A stretch of DNA of 64,000 bases. It comes from Deinococcus grandis (lineage in GTDB: Bacteria; Deinococcota; Deinococci; Deinococcales; Deinococcaceae). Made by a program: the position numbers and the translations under genes. Below the pieces are notes generated by a model, which saw only the letters and a program-made list of their open reading frames with translations, had not been told where the DNA came from and did no database searches. Shown here one piece after another: positions 52,657-64,000 of this stretch; position 1 is the stretch's first letter, and every line of letters starts with the position of its first letter. The stretch spans positions 44,780-108,779 of the forward strand of contig NZ_BCMS01000005.1 in assembly GCF_001485435.1 (NCBI RefSeq), given 5' to 3'.

Positions 52657-52687
52657 ATTGTTCTGAACAATTGACTTTCAGAACAAT
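52657..52687. promoter_or_regulatory. Operator between lldR and lldP
   Basis: Perfect 15-bp palindrome ATTGTTCTGAACAAT (52657-52671), followed by a further half-site TCAGAACAAT (52678-52687) inverted to its left arm. The sites overlap the lldP -35 box and spacer, so a GntR-type repressor bound here would block transcription of the permease and probably of its own gene. Confidence 0.8.
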
Positions 52688-52700
52688 ACCCTCTTAGGAT
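52671..52700 (+). promoter_or_regulatory. lldP-lutABC promoter
   Basis: TTGACT (52671-52676), 18-nt spacer, TAGGAT (52695-52700). AGGAGG then lies about 5 nt before the lldP ATG at 52757. Confidence 0.7.
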
Positions 52701-52756
52701 GTGGGGACACTGAAAACCTGACCAGAAAGGCGGTGTGAAGCCGCACAGGAGGATCT

Positions 52757-54466
52757 ATGGAACAAGCGGCGTCGGTCTGGACGCAGAATTATGCGCCCAT
52801 CGGGGGAAGTCTGTGGCTTTCCACGCTGGTGGCGCTGATTCCCGTCGTGTTTTTCTTCGTCGCCCTGGTGGGCCTGCGCCTCAAGGGGTACGTGGCCGGG
52901 GCCATCACGGTGCTGCTGGCCTTTCTGGTGGCGGTGCTCGGCTACGGGATGCCCTTCGCCAAGGCAGCCTGGGCCACGCTGTACGGCTTTGGCTATGGGC
53001 TGTGGCCGATTGCCTGGATCATCGTCGCCGCCGTGTTTCTGTACAAGGTGGCGGTCAAGACCGGGCAGTTCGAGGTCATCCGGCAGTCGGTGCTGAATAT
53101 CACCGAGGATCAGAGGTTGCTGGTCGTGCTGATCGGCTTTTGCTTCGGTGCGTTTCTGGAAGGGGCCGCCGGATTCGGCGCGCCGGTCGCCATCACGGCA
53201 GCGCTGCTGGTGGGCCTGGGGCTGAACCCGCTGTACGCCGCCGGGCTGTGCCTGATCGCCAACACCGCGCCCGTCGCCTTCGGGGCGCTGGGCATTCCGA
53301 TCACCGTAGCGGGCGGCCTCACCGGGATTCCGGCACACACCATCGGCCAGATTGCCGGGCGACAGCTCCCGCTGCTGGCGCTGTTCGTCCCGTTCTTCAT
53401 GGTTTACCTGATGGACTCGGGCAAGGGCGGCATGAAAGCTGGGATGAAGGGCGTGCGTGACCTGTGGCCCGCGCTGCTGGTCGCCGGGCTGTCCTTTGCG
53501 GTCACGCAGTACCTCACCTCCAACTTCATCGGGCCGGAACTGCCCGACATCACCTCGGCACTCGTCAGCCTGGTCGCCACCGCCACCTTCCTGAAGTTCT
53601 GGAAACCGCAGGAAATCCAACCTATCCCCGCGCCGCAGACGGTGGGGGCGGCCTACCGGCCTGTCCAGACGGCCAACATGACCGCTGGAAGCGTCCTCAA
53701 AGCGTGGTCGCCCTTCCTGCTGCTCACGCTGTTCGTGGTGATCTGGAGCCTGCCCGGCTTCAAAGCCCTGTTCGACCTCAAGGCTCCCGGCCCGCTCGCC
53801 TGGACGGTGTCGCACTGGGACGTGCCCACCCTCAACAACCAGGTGTTGAAGGTGGCGCCCATCGTCGCCGAGCCGACCCCCTACGCCGCGAGCTACAAGC
53901 TCGACTGGCTCTCGGCCACCGGTACCAGCATCTTCCTGGCGGCACTCGTCAGCATGGCCGTGCTCGGCATGAAGGCCCGTGAAGGCGTGCAGACCTTCGT
54001 AGAAACCCTCAAGGAACTGTTCTACCCAGTTCTGACCATCATGTTCGTGCTGGGCTTCGCGTACATCGCCAACTATTCCGGCCAGAGCGCCACGATGGCC
54101 CTGGCGCTCGCGCAGACTGGGCACCTCTTCCCGCTGTTCTCGCCGATGCTGGGCTGGCTGGGCGTGTTCCTGACCGGCTCGGACACCTCCTCCAACGCGC
54201 TGTTCAGCGGGCTGCAACAGGTGACCGCGCAGCAAGTCGGCGTCAACCCCGCGTTGACCGTCGCCGCCAACACCACCGGGGGCGTGACCGGCAAGATGAT
54301 TTCCCCGCAGAGCATCGCCGTCGCCTGCGCCGCCGTGGGCCTGGTGGGCCGCGAGAGCGAGCTGCTGCGCTTCACCGTGAAAAAGAGCCTGGGCTTCCTC
54401 GCTATCATCATGGTCATCACTTACCTCCAGGCCTACGTCGTGCCGGGGATGATTCCCCAGCCGTAA
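52757..54466 (+). CDS. lldP: L-lactate permease
   Basis: 569 aa, about 12-14 membrane helices, the LctP/LldP proton symporter family for lactate and glycolate. Blocks such as GFCFGAFLEGAAGFGAPVAI, IANTAPVAFGALGIPI, FLTGSDTSSNALFSGLQ and NTTGGVTGKMISPQSIAVAC are diagnostic. It is the first gene of the lactate operon, expressed from an operator-covered promoter, and is followed by a strong hairpin then lutA. Complete. Confidence 0.97.
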   Translation: MEQAASVWTQNYAPIGGSLWLSTLVALIPVVFFFVALVGLRLKGYVAGAITVLLAFLVAVLGYGMPFAKAAWATLYGFGYGLWPIAWIIVAAVFLYKVAVKTGQFEVIRQSVLNITEDQRLLVVLIGFCFGAFLEGAAGFGAPVAITAALLVGLGLNPLYAAGLCLIANTAPVAFGALGIPITVAGGLTGIPAHTIGQIAGRQLPLLALFVPFFMVYLMDSGKGGMKAGMKGVRDLWPALLVAGLSFAVTQYLTSNFIGPELPDITSALVSLVATATFLKFWKPQEIQPIPAPQTVGAAYRPVQTANMTAGSVLKAWSPFLLLTLFVVIWSLPGFKALFDLKAPGPLAWTVSHWDVPTLNNQVLKVAPIVAEPTPYAASYKLDWLSATGTSIFLAALVSMAVLGMKAREGVQTFVETLKELFYPVLTIMFVLGFAYIANYSGQSATMALALAQTGHLFPLFSPMLGWLGVFLTGSDTSSNALFSGLQQVTAQQVGVNPALTVAANTTGGVTGKMISPQSIAVACAAVGLVGRESELLRFTVKKSLGFLAIIMVITYLQAYVVPGMIPQP

Positions 54467-54514
54467 TTCCCGCCTTTCCGGCTCCGGCTGCCATGTCGAA
54501 AGGGCCATGCAGAG

Positions 54515-54560
54515 GGGAAGGGGGAGTGTCGCGGTAACTGTCGTGACACTCCCCTTTCCC
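54515..54560 (+). promoter_or_regulatory. Intercistronic 16-bp hairpin between lldP and lutA
   Basis: Arms 54515-54530 and 54545-54560 pair with a single G-U, loop 14 nt; outer part GGGAAGGGGGAGTGTC. No T-run follows, and the downstream arm ends 18 nt before the lutA ATG. It probably stabilises the 3' end of the permease message or separates expression levels rather than terminating fully. Confidence 0.65.
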
Positions 54561-54578
54561 TCCCCCGAGAGGACAACC

Positions 54579-55322
54579 ATGCACATCGATCTGTTCTTAA
54601 CCTGCGTCAATGACGCCCTCTTTCCCGCCACCGGACAGGCGACCGTGCGGCTGCTCGAACGCCTGGGCCACACGGTCGGCTTTAACCCGGCCCAGACCTG
54701 CTGCGGGCAGATGCACCTGAACACCGGCTACCGGGACGACGCCCTCGATCTCGTCCGCAAGTTCGTGCGCGACTTCAAAGACTCGGAGGTCGTGGTCATG
54801 CCCAGCGGTTCCTGCGCCGCGATGGTACGCGAACTGTACGCCGAGGCCGCACGCTGGGCCGGCGACGACGAACTGCTGAAGGACGTGGAGGACCTCGCCC
54901 CGCGCGTCTTCGAGCTGTCCGAGTTCCTGGTGAACAAACTCGGCGTCACCGACGTGGGCGCGTACTACCCGCACCGGGTCACCTACCACCCCACCTGCCA
55001 CGCCATGCGCGCGCTGCGGGTGGGCGACGCGCCGCTGCAACTCCTGCGGAACGTGCGCGGCATGACGCTGGTGGAGCTGGAAGGCGCCAATGAATGCTGC
55101 GGCTTTGGCGGCACCTTCGCGGTGAAGAATCCCGACGTGAGCGCCGCAATGCTGACCGACAAGGCGCGGCACATCATCGACACCGGGGCGGAGGCCTGCA
55201 CCGCCGGGGACAACTCCTGTCTGCTGCACATCGGCGGCGGTCTGCACCGCCTGCGGTCGGGCGCCCGCACCGTCCACCTCGCCGAGATCCTGGCGAGCAC
55301 CGAACAGGAGGTGTTCATATGA
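54579..55322 (+). CDS. lutA: L-lactate dehydrogenase complex subunit LutA (LldE)
   Basis: 247 aa from the ATG at 54579 (GAGAGGA upstream). Two CCG domains, with TCCGQMHLNTG and ECCGFGGTFAVK, bind Fe-S or act as heterodisulfide-reductase-type modules. LutABC oxidises L-lactate to pyruvate in the cytoplasm. The stop overlaps lutB by 4 nt (ATGA). Length is typical of the family. Confidence 0.95.
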   Translation: MHIDLFLTCVNDALFPATGQATVRLLERLGHTVGFNPAQTCCGQMHLNTGYRDDALDLVRKFVRDFKDSEVVVMPSGSCAAMVRELYAEAARWAGDDELLKDVEDLAPRVFELSEFLVNKLGVTDVGAYYPHRVTYHPTCHAMRALRVGDAPLQLLRNVRGMTLVELEGANECCGFGGTFAVKNPDVSAAMLTDKARHIIDTGAEACTAGDNSCLLHIGGGLHRLRSGARTVHLAEILASTEQEVFI

Positions 55323-56869
55323 GCGATCACGGAGGCCTGCATCCCGCCCAGCCCTTCCCCGCCGCCGCGCGTGAGCAGGTGGTCAAGGCGCAACTGCGGG
55401 CCAACCTGCGCAAGGTCACCACCACCATCCGCGCCAAGCGGGCGAACGTGGTCGAGGAACTGCCCCACTGGGAACAGTTGCGGACGCTGGGGGCGGCGAC
55501 GAAGGACGCCTCGCTCGTCAACCTCTCCGACCGCCTGCTGCAACTCGAACAGAGCGTCCGGGCGCGGGGCGGGTACGTCCACTGGGCGCGGGACGCGAAG
55601 GAAGCGCGCGACCTCGTGGCGCGCATCGCACAGGCGCACGGGGTGGACGAGCTGATCAAGGTGAAGTCCATCACCTCCGACGAGATCGAGCTGAACAAGG
55701 CGCTGGAGGAACGTGGCATCCACGCCGTCGAGACCGACCTCGCCGAACTCATCGTGCAGCTCTCGAACGACCGGCCCAGCCACATCCTCGTGCCGGCCAT
55801 CCACCGCAACCGGGCGGAGATTCAGGCGCTGTTCAACGCGGAGCTGCCCGGCGAGGGCGCGCTGTCGGACAACCCCGCCGAACTCGCTGGCGCGGCGCGG
55901 CGCTACCTGCGCCACAAGTTCCTGACGACGAAGATGGCCGTCTCGGGCGTGAATTTCGCGGTGGCCGAGACCGGGACCGTGTGCGTCGTGGAGTCCGAAG
56001 GCAACGGGCGGATGTGCCTGACGCTGCCCGAGGTGCTCGTCAGCATCATGGGCATCGAGAAGGTGCTGGAGAAGGTCGAGGACATCAGTGTCTTCATGGA
56101 GCTGCTGCCCCGCTCCAGCACCGCCGAGCGCATGAACCCCTACAACTCCTTCTGGACGGGCGTGACCCCCGGTGACGGCCCGCAGGAGTTCCACCTGATC
56201 CTGCTCGACAACGGGCGCACCAACGTCCTCGCCGACGAGTTCGGGCGGCAGACCCTGCGCTGCATCCGCTGCTCGGCGTGCCTGAACGTCTGCCCGGTGT
56301 ACGAGCGTGCGGGCGGGCACGCCTACGGCAGCGTCTACCCCGGTCCCATCGGCGCGATCCTGACCCCGCAACTGCTCGGGATGCACGACAAGAACGCGAA
56401 CACGCTTCCCGGGGCGTCGAGCCTGTGCGGCGCGTGCTACGACGTGTGTCCGGTGAAGATCAACATTCCGCAGGTGCTGATCTACCTGCGCACCGAGGCG
56501 AACCTGCAAAAGGGTCTGACCGCCGAGGCGCTCGCCATGAAAGGCCTGAAGTTCATGATGTCGGAAGGCTGGCGCTTCGAGGGGGCACTCAAGCTCGCCC
56601 GCGTGGGCCAGGGGCCGCTGGTGCGCGGGGACGCGATTCCCTCGCTGCCGGGGATGCTCGGCGGCTGGACCCAGAGCCGTGACCTGCGGCCCTTCCCGAA
56701 AGAGGGCTTCCGCGACTGGTGGAAGGGCCGCAGTCAGGGCACAGGGCCAGCGGACGTGAACGCCGCCCCGCCCGAGACCGTGCAGAAGGCCGAGGACGGC
56801 CCCATCCCGCCGCAGAAGAAGGAAGGCGGCCAGTTCGACGCCGAGCCGCCCAGAGAGGACACGTTATGA
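55319..56869 (+). CDS. lutB: L-lactate dehydrogenase complex subunit LutB (LldF)
   Basis: 516 aa from the ATG at 55319. An N-terminal LUD domain (to about residue 300, with GTVCVVESEGNGRMCLTLPE) is followed by two [4Fe-4S] motifs, CIRCSACLNVCP and CGACYDVCP, then a DUF3390 tail. The C-terminal 40 residues are Pro/Gln/Glu-rich and longer than in B. subtilis LutB. Overlaps both neighbours by 4 nt, so the three subunits are translationally coupled. Confidence 0.95.
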   Translation: MSDHGGLHPAQPFPAAAREQVVKAQLRANLRKVTTTIRAKRANVVEELPHWEQLRTLGAATKDASLVNLSDRLLQLEQSVRARGGYVHWARDAKEARDLVARIAQAHGVDELIKVKSITSDEIELNKALEERGIHAVETDLAELIVQLSNDRPSHILVPAIHRNRAEIQALFNAELPGEGALSDNPAELAGAARRYLRHKFLTTKMAVSGVNFAVAETGTVCVVESEGNGRMCLTLPEVLVSIMGIEKVLEKVEDISVFMELLPRSSTAERMNPYNSFWTGVTPGDGPQEFHLILLDNGRTNVLADEFGRQTLRCIRCSACLNVCPVYERAGGHAYGSVYPGPIGAILTPQLLGMHDKNANTLPGASSLCGACYDVCPVKINIPQVLIYLRTEANLQKGLTAEALAMKGLKFMMSEGWRFEGALKLARVGQGPLVRGDAIPSLPGMLGGWTQSRDLRPFPKEGFRDWWKGRSQGTGPADVNAAPPETVQKAEDGPIPPQKKEGGQFDAEPPREDTL

Positions 56870-57510
56870 CTGCCGAGCCCTTTCCCTCCACGGCGGAAGC
56901 CAAACTGGAACTGCTGACCCGCATCAACCGCGCCATCGCCGGGGCGGAGCAACAGCCTCTGCCCCCCTACCCGGTGTCCGCGCCGCTCTCCCGTGAAGCC
57001 GTCTTGCACCAGTTCGAGGACCGCATTCTGGACTACAAGGCGGCGTTCACCCGCGTCCTGGCAGGCGAGATCGTGGGGGCGGTGGCGGCGGCGCTGGGCG
57101 GGGCGCGGCGGGTCATCGTGCCGCCCGGCCTCGCGGCGGCGTGGCTGCCCGCTGGCCTGGATATGCTGCGCGACGACCCGCCCTTATCACACGCCGACCT
57201 CGACCGGGCGGAGGCGGTGGTTACCGGGTGCGCGGTCGCGGTGAGCGAGACGGGCACCATCGTCCTCGACCACGGCCCCGACCAGGGCCGCCGGGCGCTC
57301 TCGCTGATCCCCGACCTGCACGTATGCCTGGTGCGTGGGGATCAGGTCGTGCAGACGGTCCGGCAGGCCGTGGACACTGTGGCCGCCAGCGTGCGCGCGG
57401 GCCGCCCCCTGACCTGGCTTTCGGGCGGCAGCGCGACCAGCGACATCGAACTGGTGCGCGTGGAGGGGGTGCATGGGCCGAGGCACCTGCACGTTATCGT
57501 CGTCGAATAG
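56866..57510 (+). CDS. lutC: L-lactate dehydrogenase complex subunit LutC (LldG)
   Basis: 214 aa, single LUD domain: AEAVVTGCAVAVSETGTIVLDHG and LIPDLHVCLVRGDQVV, with SGGSATSDIELVRVEGVHGPR near the end. The stop TAG is immediately followed by TACGGATTCCGT, which matches one end of the IS630-type/miniature elements. Third gene of the coupled lutABC set. Confidence 0.95.
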   Translation: MTAEPFPSTAEAKLELLTRINRAIAGAEQQPLPPYPVSAPLSREAVLHQFEDRILDYKAAFTRVLAGEIVGAVAAALGGARRVIVPPGLAAAWLPAGLDMLRDDPPLSHADLDRAEAVVTGCAVAVSETGTIVLDHGPDQGRRALSLIPDLHVCLVRGDQVVQTVRQAVDTVAASVRAGRPLTWLSGGSATSDIELVRVEGVHGPRHLHVIVVE

Positions 57511-57522
57511 TACGGATTCCGT
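57511..57522. repeat. Solo TACGGATTCCG end after lutC
   Basis: TACGGATTCCGT directly after the lutC stop, the same 12 bases as one end of the miniature elements. No partner end lies within the 90 bp to ppsA. It is either a remnant or chance. Confidence 0.4.
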
Positions 57523-57600
57523 CTGAGCAATGGTCCGGACCCTTTCGAGGGGGAGTACGGCAAAAGAATTCTCGTGTTTCAAGAGGCACGCGGAGGACGC

Positions 57601-59985
<2,385 letters not shown>

Positions 59986-60180
59986 GTCCGGCATGGATGC
60001 CCGCTTCCATCCCCACCTGACGGACTCCCCGACCCGGTGGACACGTCAGGTCTGCCCCCCCGGATTCCCCCGGCGGCAACTCCGCCGCCTCTCCCTCCTC
60101 ATCCTGGGGGACAGGCGGGATGCGGTTCACCTGCTGGTTCCTTCTGCCCTGGTGCGCCCACGAGGGATCAGGTGGCGGGC

Positions 60181-61008
60181 ATGACGGGCGGCGCGGCGGC
60201 TGCCGGTCCACGCCCGGTCCTGATCGTCTCCGACCACACCGGCTTGACGGCAGAGAACGCCGCCCGTGCCCTGCTCGCGCACTTTCCGGAGCAGTCCCTG
60301 GCGTACCTCCAGCGGCCCTTCGTCGCCACGGTTGAGGCCGCGCGGGGGGTGGCGCAGGAGGTCGCCACGCTGGCGAGCGGAGGCGAACGGCCACTCGTGT
60401 TCACCACCATCACCGAGCCCGAGGTCATGCGAGAACTGGAGGTGGTCCCCGCCCGGGTGTTCGACCTCCTTGGCCCCGGCCTCAGCCTCTTGGAGGAAGA
60501 GTTCGGCGAGCGGGCCACCCGCAGCGTGGGTCGCCACCACGACATGCATGACCAGACTTCCTACCTCGCCCGCATGGATGCCCTGGACTTCGCCCTGGCT
60601 ACCGACGACGGCCTGGGGGACCGCCAGTACGGCCTGGCGGACGTGATCCTGGTGGGGGTCAGCCGCGCCGGCAAGACGCCCACCAGCCTGTTTCTGGCCC
60701 TCCAGCACGGCGTTCGCGCCAGCAACTATCCCCTTGCCGAGGATGACTTCGAGCGTGAGTCGTTGCCGATTCCCCTGGAGCCGTACCGCACCAAGCTGCA
60801 CGGCCTGACCATCGACCCCCGCCGCCTGCACGCCATCCGCACCCAGCGCAAGCCGAACAGCCGCTACGCCAGCCTCGAACAGTGCGAACACGAGGTTCGC
60901 CGGGCCGAACGCCTCTTCGCGCGGGCCGGGATTCCCGTCCGCGACACCACCTCCGCCAGCGTGGAGGAGATCGCAGCGGGGATTCTCACACAATTACGAC
61001 GGGTGTAA
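60181..61008 (+). CDS. ppsR: PEP synthase regulatory protein (kinase/pyrophosphorylase)
   Basis: 275 aa, DUF299 family. A P-loop GVSRAGKTPTSLFLA and the N-terminal VLIVSDHTGLTAENAARALL are characteristic, with RRLHAIRTQRKPNSRYA near the C-terminus. These bifunctional proteins switch PpsA off with ADP-dependent phosphorylation and on with Pi-dependent dephosphorylation. It follows ppsA after 195 nt in which I see no gene. The start at 60181 gives a normal N-terminus. Confidence 0.95.
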   Translation: MTGGAAAAGPRPVLIVSDHTGLTAENAARALLAHFPEQSLAYLQRPFVATVEAARGVAQEVATLASGGERPLVFTTITEPEVMRELEVVPARVFDLLGPGLSLLEEEFGERATRSVGRHHDMHDQTSYLARMDALDFALATDDGLGDRQYGLADVILVGVSRAGKTPTSLFLALQHGVRASNYPLAEDDFERESLPIPLEPYRTKLHGLTIDPRRLHAIRTQRKPNSRYASLEQCEHEVRRAERLFARAGIPVRDTTSASVEEIAAGILTQLRRV

Positions 61009-61050
61009 GGGTAGGAATACCGCAAAAACGAGGTATTCCCAGCGTACGCC
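61009..61050 (+). repeat. Candidate left end of a second Tn3-family transposon
   Basis: Directly after the ppsR stop comes GGGTAGGAATACC, with an 8-bp inverted repeat GGAATACC/GGTATTCC (10-nt loop) and AGCGTACG near the inner edge. Position and length suit a Tn3-type terminal repeat, but the other end is outside the window. It could instead be a transcript-end hairpin of ppsR. Confidence 0.4.
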
Positions 61051-61177
61051 CGAGCAGCAGCCTGAAAGAGTGGCCGCCTTGGAAGGCGGTTTCAGATAGC
61101 GAGACGACTTGGCGTTATGTCTTGGACTGTGGGCCTGAGAACAGTCCTCTGTCAAGCCTAAAACGATTGGACACGGC

Positions 61178-64000
61178 ATGACGGCTCATCCCTCGTCGCT
61201 GTTCACTGCTGCTCAGCGTGAACAGTTCACCCGCTTCCCTGCCCTGGACGAGCGCATCCTCTCCCGGTACTACCTGCTCGACGCCGCTGACCTCCGCCTC
61301 GTGCGGGAGCGGCGTCGAGATTTCAACAAGTTGGGCTTCGCCGTGCAGCTCACCGTTCTGCGCCACCTGGGGCGCGGATTACGCTCCGGGGAAACGCCCC
61401 CCGAAGCCGTCCTGGCCTACCTCGCCGAACAACTGCGGGTGGATTCGGCGTGCTACACCCAGTACGCCACCCGCGAGCCGACCCGGCGCGAACACTTCGC
61501 GGCCCTGTGTCAGTGGCTGGGGTACGTCGAATTGTCGCGCCGACAGGGCGCTGAATTGCGTGACTGGCTGGTGCCGTTGGCCGTCGTCACCGATCAGCCT
61601 TTCCCATTGATGAGTGCTCTGATGGACGAGGTGCGGCGGCGGCACCTCCTGGTGCCGCGTTTCAGCGTTCTCGAACGCCTGGTTCGCTCGGCCCGCGTCC
61701 GCGCCGATCAGCACACCTACGGCGTGCTCAATTTGCCCCTCAAGGGCGACCTCGCCGAGCGGGTGGACGACCTGCTGGTGCCGCAGGGGGAAGAAGCGGT
61801 CTCGCGGTTCGCGTGGCTGGCGCGGCCTGTAGGCGCGCCCAAGCCCAAACATCTCCTGACCCTGCTGGACAAATTGGCCTTCGTGCGGACCTTCCCGGTG
61901 CAGAGCAACCTCCAGGCCTTTTTGCCGCAGAGCCGCCTGGAGCATCTGGCGGAAGAAGCCCGGCGGCTGAGTGCCTCGCACCTTGCGGACTTTGAACCCT
62001 GGCGCCGCCGGGCCACGCTGATGGCCCGGCTGCTCGACCTCTCCGAGACCCTGACCGATGCCGTCCTCGACATGCACGACCGCGTGATGGTGTCGCTGCT
62101 GCGGGAAGGCGAACGGGCTGCGGCGGAGATCTTCGGGCAGCAGGGGCCGCCACTCGTCGAGCAGTTCGGCACCTTCAAGTCGGTGTGCGCGGCGGTGATC
62201 GCCGCGCGTGAGCAGGGAGCTGACCCCTATCAGGCCATCGAAGCCGTCGTGAACTGGCAACAGCTCGTCGAGACCGTGCGGGAGAAGGAGGTGGTGAGTG
62301 CTGAGCAGCTTGATCCGTTGCACCATGCGATGAAGGGCTATGCGAAGGTACGAAGCTATGCCCCCCGGCTGCTGGCGGCCTTCACCTTCCATGCAGAGGG
62401 CAAGGCGGTACCCGTGGTCGAGGCGCTGAACCTCCTCCGCGAGATGTACGCGGCGAACAAGCGCACCTTACCTGAACACGTCCCCATCGGCTTTGTCCGG
62501 CAGAAGTGGGCCGGGCAGGTGTTCAAAGGCGGGGAAATAGACCGTCGGGCCTACGAGTTGTGCGTGCTGGACGAATTGCGGCTCGCGTTGCGAGCCGGGG
62601 ATGTCTGGGTCACCGGGAGCCGCAAGTACAAGGACCTCGACGCCTACCTGCTGCCACAGGGCACCTGGCAGAAACGCCTCCCCGAGCTGTCCCTGGACCT
62701 GCCGGAGACGTTCGACGCCTTCTGGACAGCCACGGAACCCAGGCTCACAGAGCAGTTGCGTGAGGTGGCCGACCTGCTCGCCCGGGGCGAGCTGTCCTCC
62801 GTGTCGGTGCAACGCGGCAGGCTCAGGATCGGGAAGGTCACGCGGGCAGTGCCCGACGAGGTGGAGCCTCTGGGGCGCAGGCTGAGCGCGCGGCTCCCGC
62901 GCGTGAAGATCACCGACCTGCTGCTGGAAGTCAACGCCTGGACCCACTTCACAGGGGCCTTCCTGAATCTGCACAGCGGGAAGGAGGTGGAGCGGCATGA
63001 CCATCTGCTGACCGCGATCCTGGCTGACGGGCTGAATCTGGGGCTGACCAAGATGGCGGAGGCTTCCCCGGACCCCGGTATGACCGCGCGCCGATTGATG
63101 TACCTCGCGGACTGGTTCGTTCGCCCTGATACGGACTCCGATTGAATGGCTTACAAAGCCGTTCAATCCGAGCGGAGCGAGTGGGAGAGAAACGGATTCC
63201 GGACGTGGAGTTGACAGATCGGTGGCGTTCCGATCTGTCAACGAAATAAACGGAATCCGTATGACTCCTACGCGGCGGGTCTCGCGGAGCTGGTGAACTT
63301 CCAGTCCAAGCTGCCCCTGGCCGCGTTGTGGGGCGATGGCACGACGAGCAGTTCCGACGGGCAACGCTTTCCGACAGGTGGGCGCGGGAAGACCTTCGGG
63401 CATCTGAATGCCAAGTATGGTCGTGAGCCAGGCGTCCTGTTCTATACCCATGTCAGCGACCAGTACGCGCCCTTCCACACCAAGGTCATTACCGCCAATG
63501 TGCGTGATGCGATGCACGTGCTCGATGGGCTGCTGTACCACCTGTCGGAGCTGAAGATCAAGGAGCACTACACCGACACGGCGGGCTACACCGAGCAGGT
63601 CTTCGCCCTCTGTCACCTCCTGGGCTTCCGCTTCGCCCCCAGGATTCGGGACCTGGGCGAGACCCGGCTGTACACGCCCGAGGTCGGCTCGGCCTATGGG
63701 CTGCTGGAGCCGCTGGTAGCCCAGCGGCTCAACCTGCGCCTGATCCGTGAGCATTGGGACGAGTTGCGGCGGCTCACGGCCTCGATTAAGGCGGGCACGG
63801 TGACGGCCTCGTTGATCCTGTCCAAGCTCGCTTCATATCCAAGGCAAAACGGTTTGGCGTTGGCCCTGCGCGAGCTGGGCCGCGTCCAGCGGACATTATT
63901 CACGCTGGAATGGCTGCGCGACCCCGAGTTGCGCCGCCGGGTGCTGGCGGGCTTGAACAAGGGGGAGGCCCTGCACGCCCTGAAGCGGGCAGTCGCTTTT
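61178..64000 (+). pseudogene. tnpA: Tn3-family transposase TnpA, interrupted by miniature element, 3' end outside window
   Basis: Open from MTAHPSSLFTAAQREQ to a TGA at 63143-63145 inside the miniature element; coding resumes after 63264 with AAGLAELVNFQSKLPLAALWGDGTTSSSDGQ (catalytic Asp in WGDGTTSS), then HYTDTAGYTEQVFALCHLLG. Removing the element and one TGA restores the frame. It is clearly different from the TnpA at 5871. Here the element lies in the opposite orientation relative to the gene compared with the first copy and so introduces a stop after four codons. Confidence 0.9.
63130..63261 (+). mobile_element. 132-bp miniature inverted-repeat element, copy 2
   Basis: Exactly 132 bp, flanked by TGA (63127-63129, 63262-63264). 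Same ends as copy 1. Both internal hairpins are kept despite base changes: the 13-bp stem at 63210-63222 with 63230-63242 has a G-C pair where copy 1 has A-T, and the first stem (63140-63152 with 63156-63168) has changed on both arms. The minus strand is again open through all codons. Confidence 0.85.

Noticed and set aside
52694..54724. 676-codon minus-strand frame over lldP
   Set aside because: Shadow of the permease; no start signal and an improbable composition.
61017..61042. Rho-independent terminator after ppsR
   Set aside because: The GGAATACC/GGTATTCC stem has no T-run, and its position suits a Tn3-type end at least as well.

Overview
The window looks like accessory DNA, probably a megaplasmid or genomic island, from a Deinococcus-type bacterium. 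I infer this from high GC, several secreted beta-propeller proteins, many tyrosine recombinases, dense IS traffic, and start codons lying only 6-7 nt after a -10 box (leaderless transcripts). The genus is an inference; no rRNA or tRNA gene is present.

Region by region. 1-1470: the 3'-truncated end of an alkanesulfonate monooxygenase gene (ssuD) behind a promoter and a SAM-I (S-box) riboswitch whose P3 hairpin contains a 20-codon reading frame ending Cys-Cys. 1587-5584: a tyrosine recombinase, a PAS histidine kinase, two single-domain response regulators and a YidD-like protein. 5846-18439: a 12.6-kb Tn3-family transposon with 5-bp target duplications, inserted in an already frameshifted SRAP-like gene. 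Its transposase gene is broken by an IS3 element and carries an in-frame 132-bp miniature element. Its passengers are two secreted WD40 proteins. Its TnpI-like recombinase gene is broken by an IS66 element (itself broken by IS3) and by an IS630-type element. 18445-25838: debris of host genes (SRAP-like, split LacI regulator, degenerate recombinase, 5' part of selO) with IS630, IS4-type and IS3 pieces. 25839-30471: acyltransferase, a PIN/AbrB toxin-antitoxin pair, a MazEF-like pair and an integrase. 30624-34633: intact IS66, a second IS66-type fragment and IS3. 34634-40327: a minus-strand periplasmic operon (DUF2946-like, PepSY, MbnP, YcnI/DUF1775, CopC, MbnH-type di-haem protein), probably for copper. 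40558-43760: WD40 protein, winged-helix protein, Fic/VbhA-type toxin-antitoxin and small genes. 43771-50602: an unrecognised locus with an M3 oligopeptidase, a 44-aa secreted Cys-Cys peptide, a helical-repeat protein, a His/Cys-rich protein and a divergent pair resembling SdpA/SdpB; several of its genes are broken. 51869-61008: lactate use (GntR regulator, LldP permease, LutABC) followed by PEP synthase and its regulatory kinase, giving a route lactate -> pyruvate -> PEP. 61178-64000: a second Tn3-family transposase interrupted by another copy of the 132-bp miniature element.

Five IS3 copies of 1295 bp lie in the window. Two have 3-bp target duplications and three do not, so segments either side of the latter have probably been joined by recombination between IS copies.

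The most unusual signals are the riboswitch with a nested Cys-Cys uORF, the frame-preserving miniature element with two co-varying hairpins and TGA target duplications, and the peptide / M3 peptidase / repeat-protein locus.
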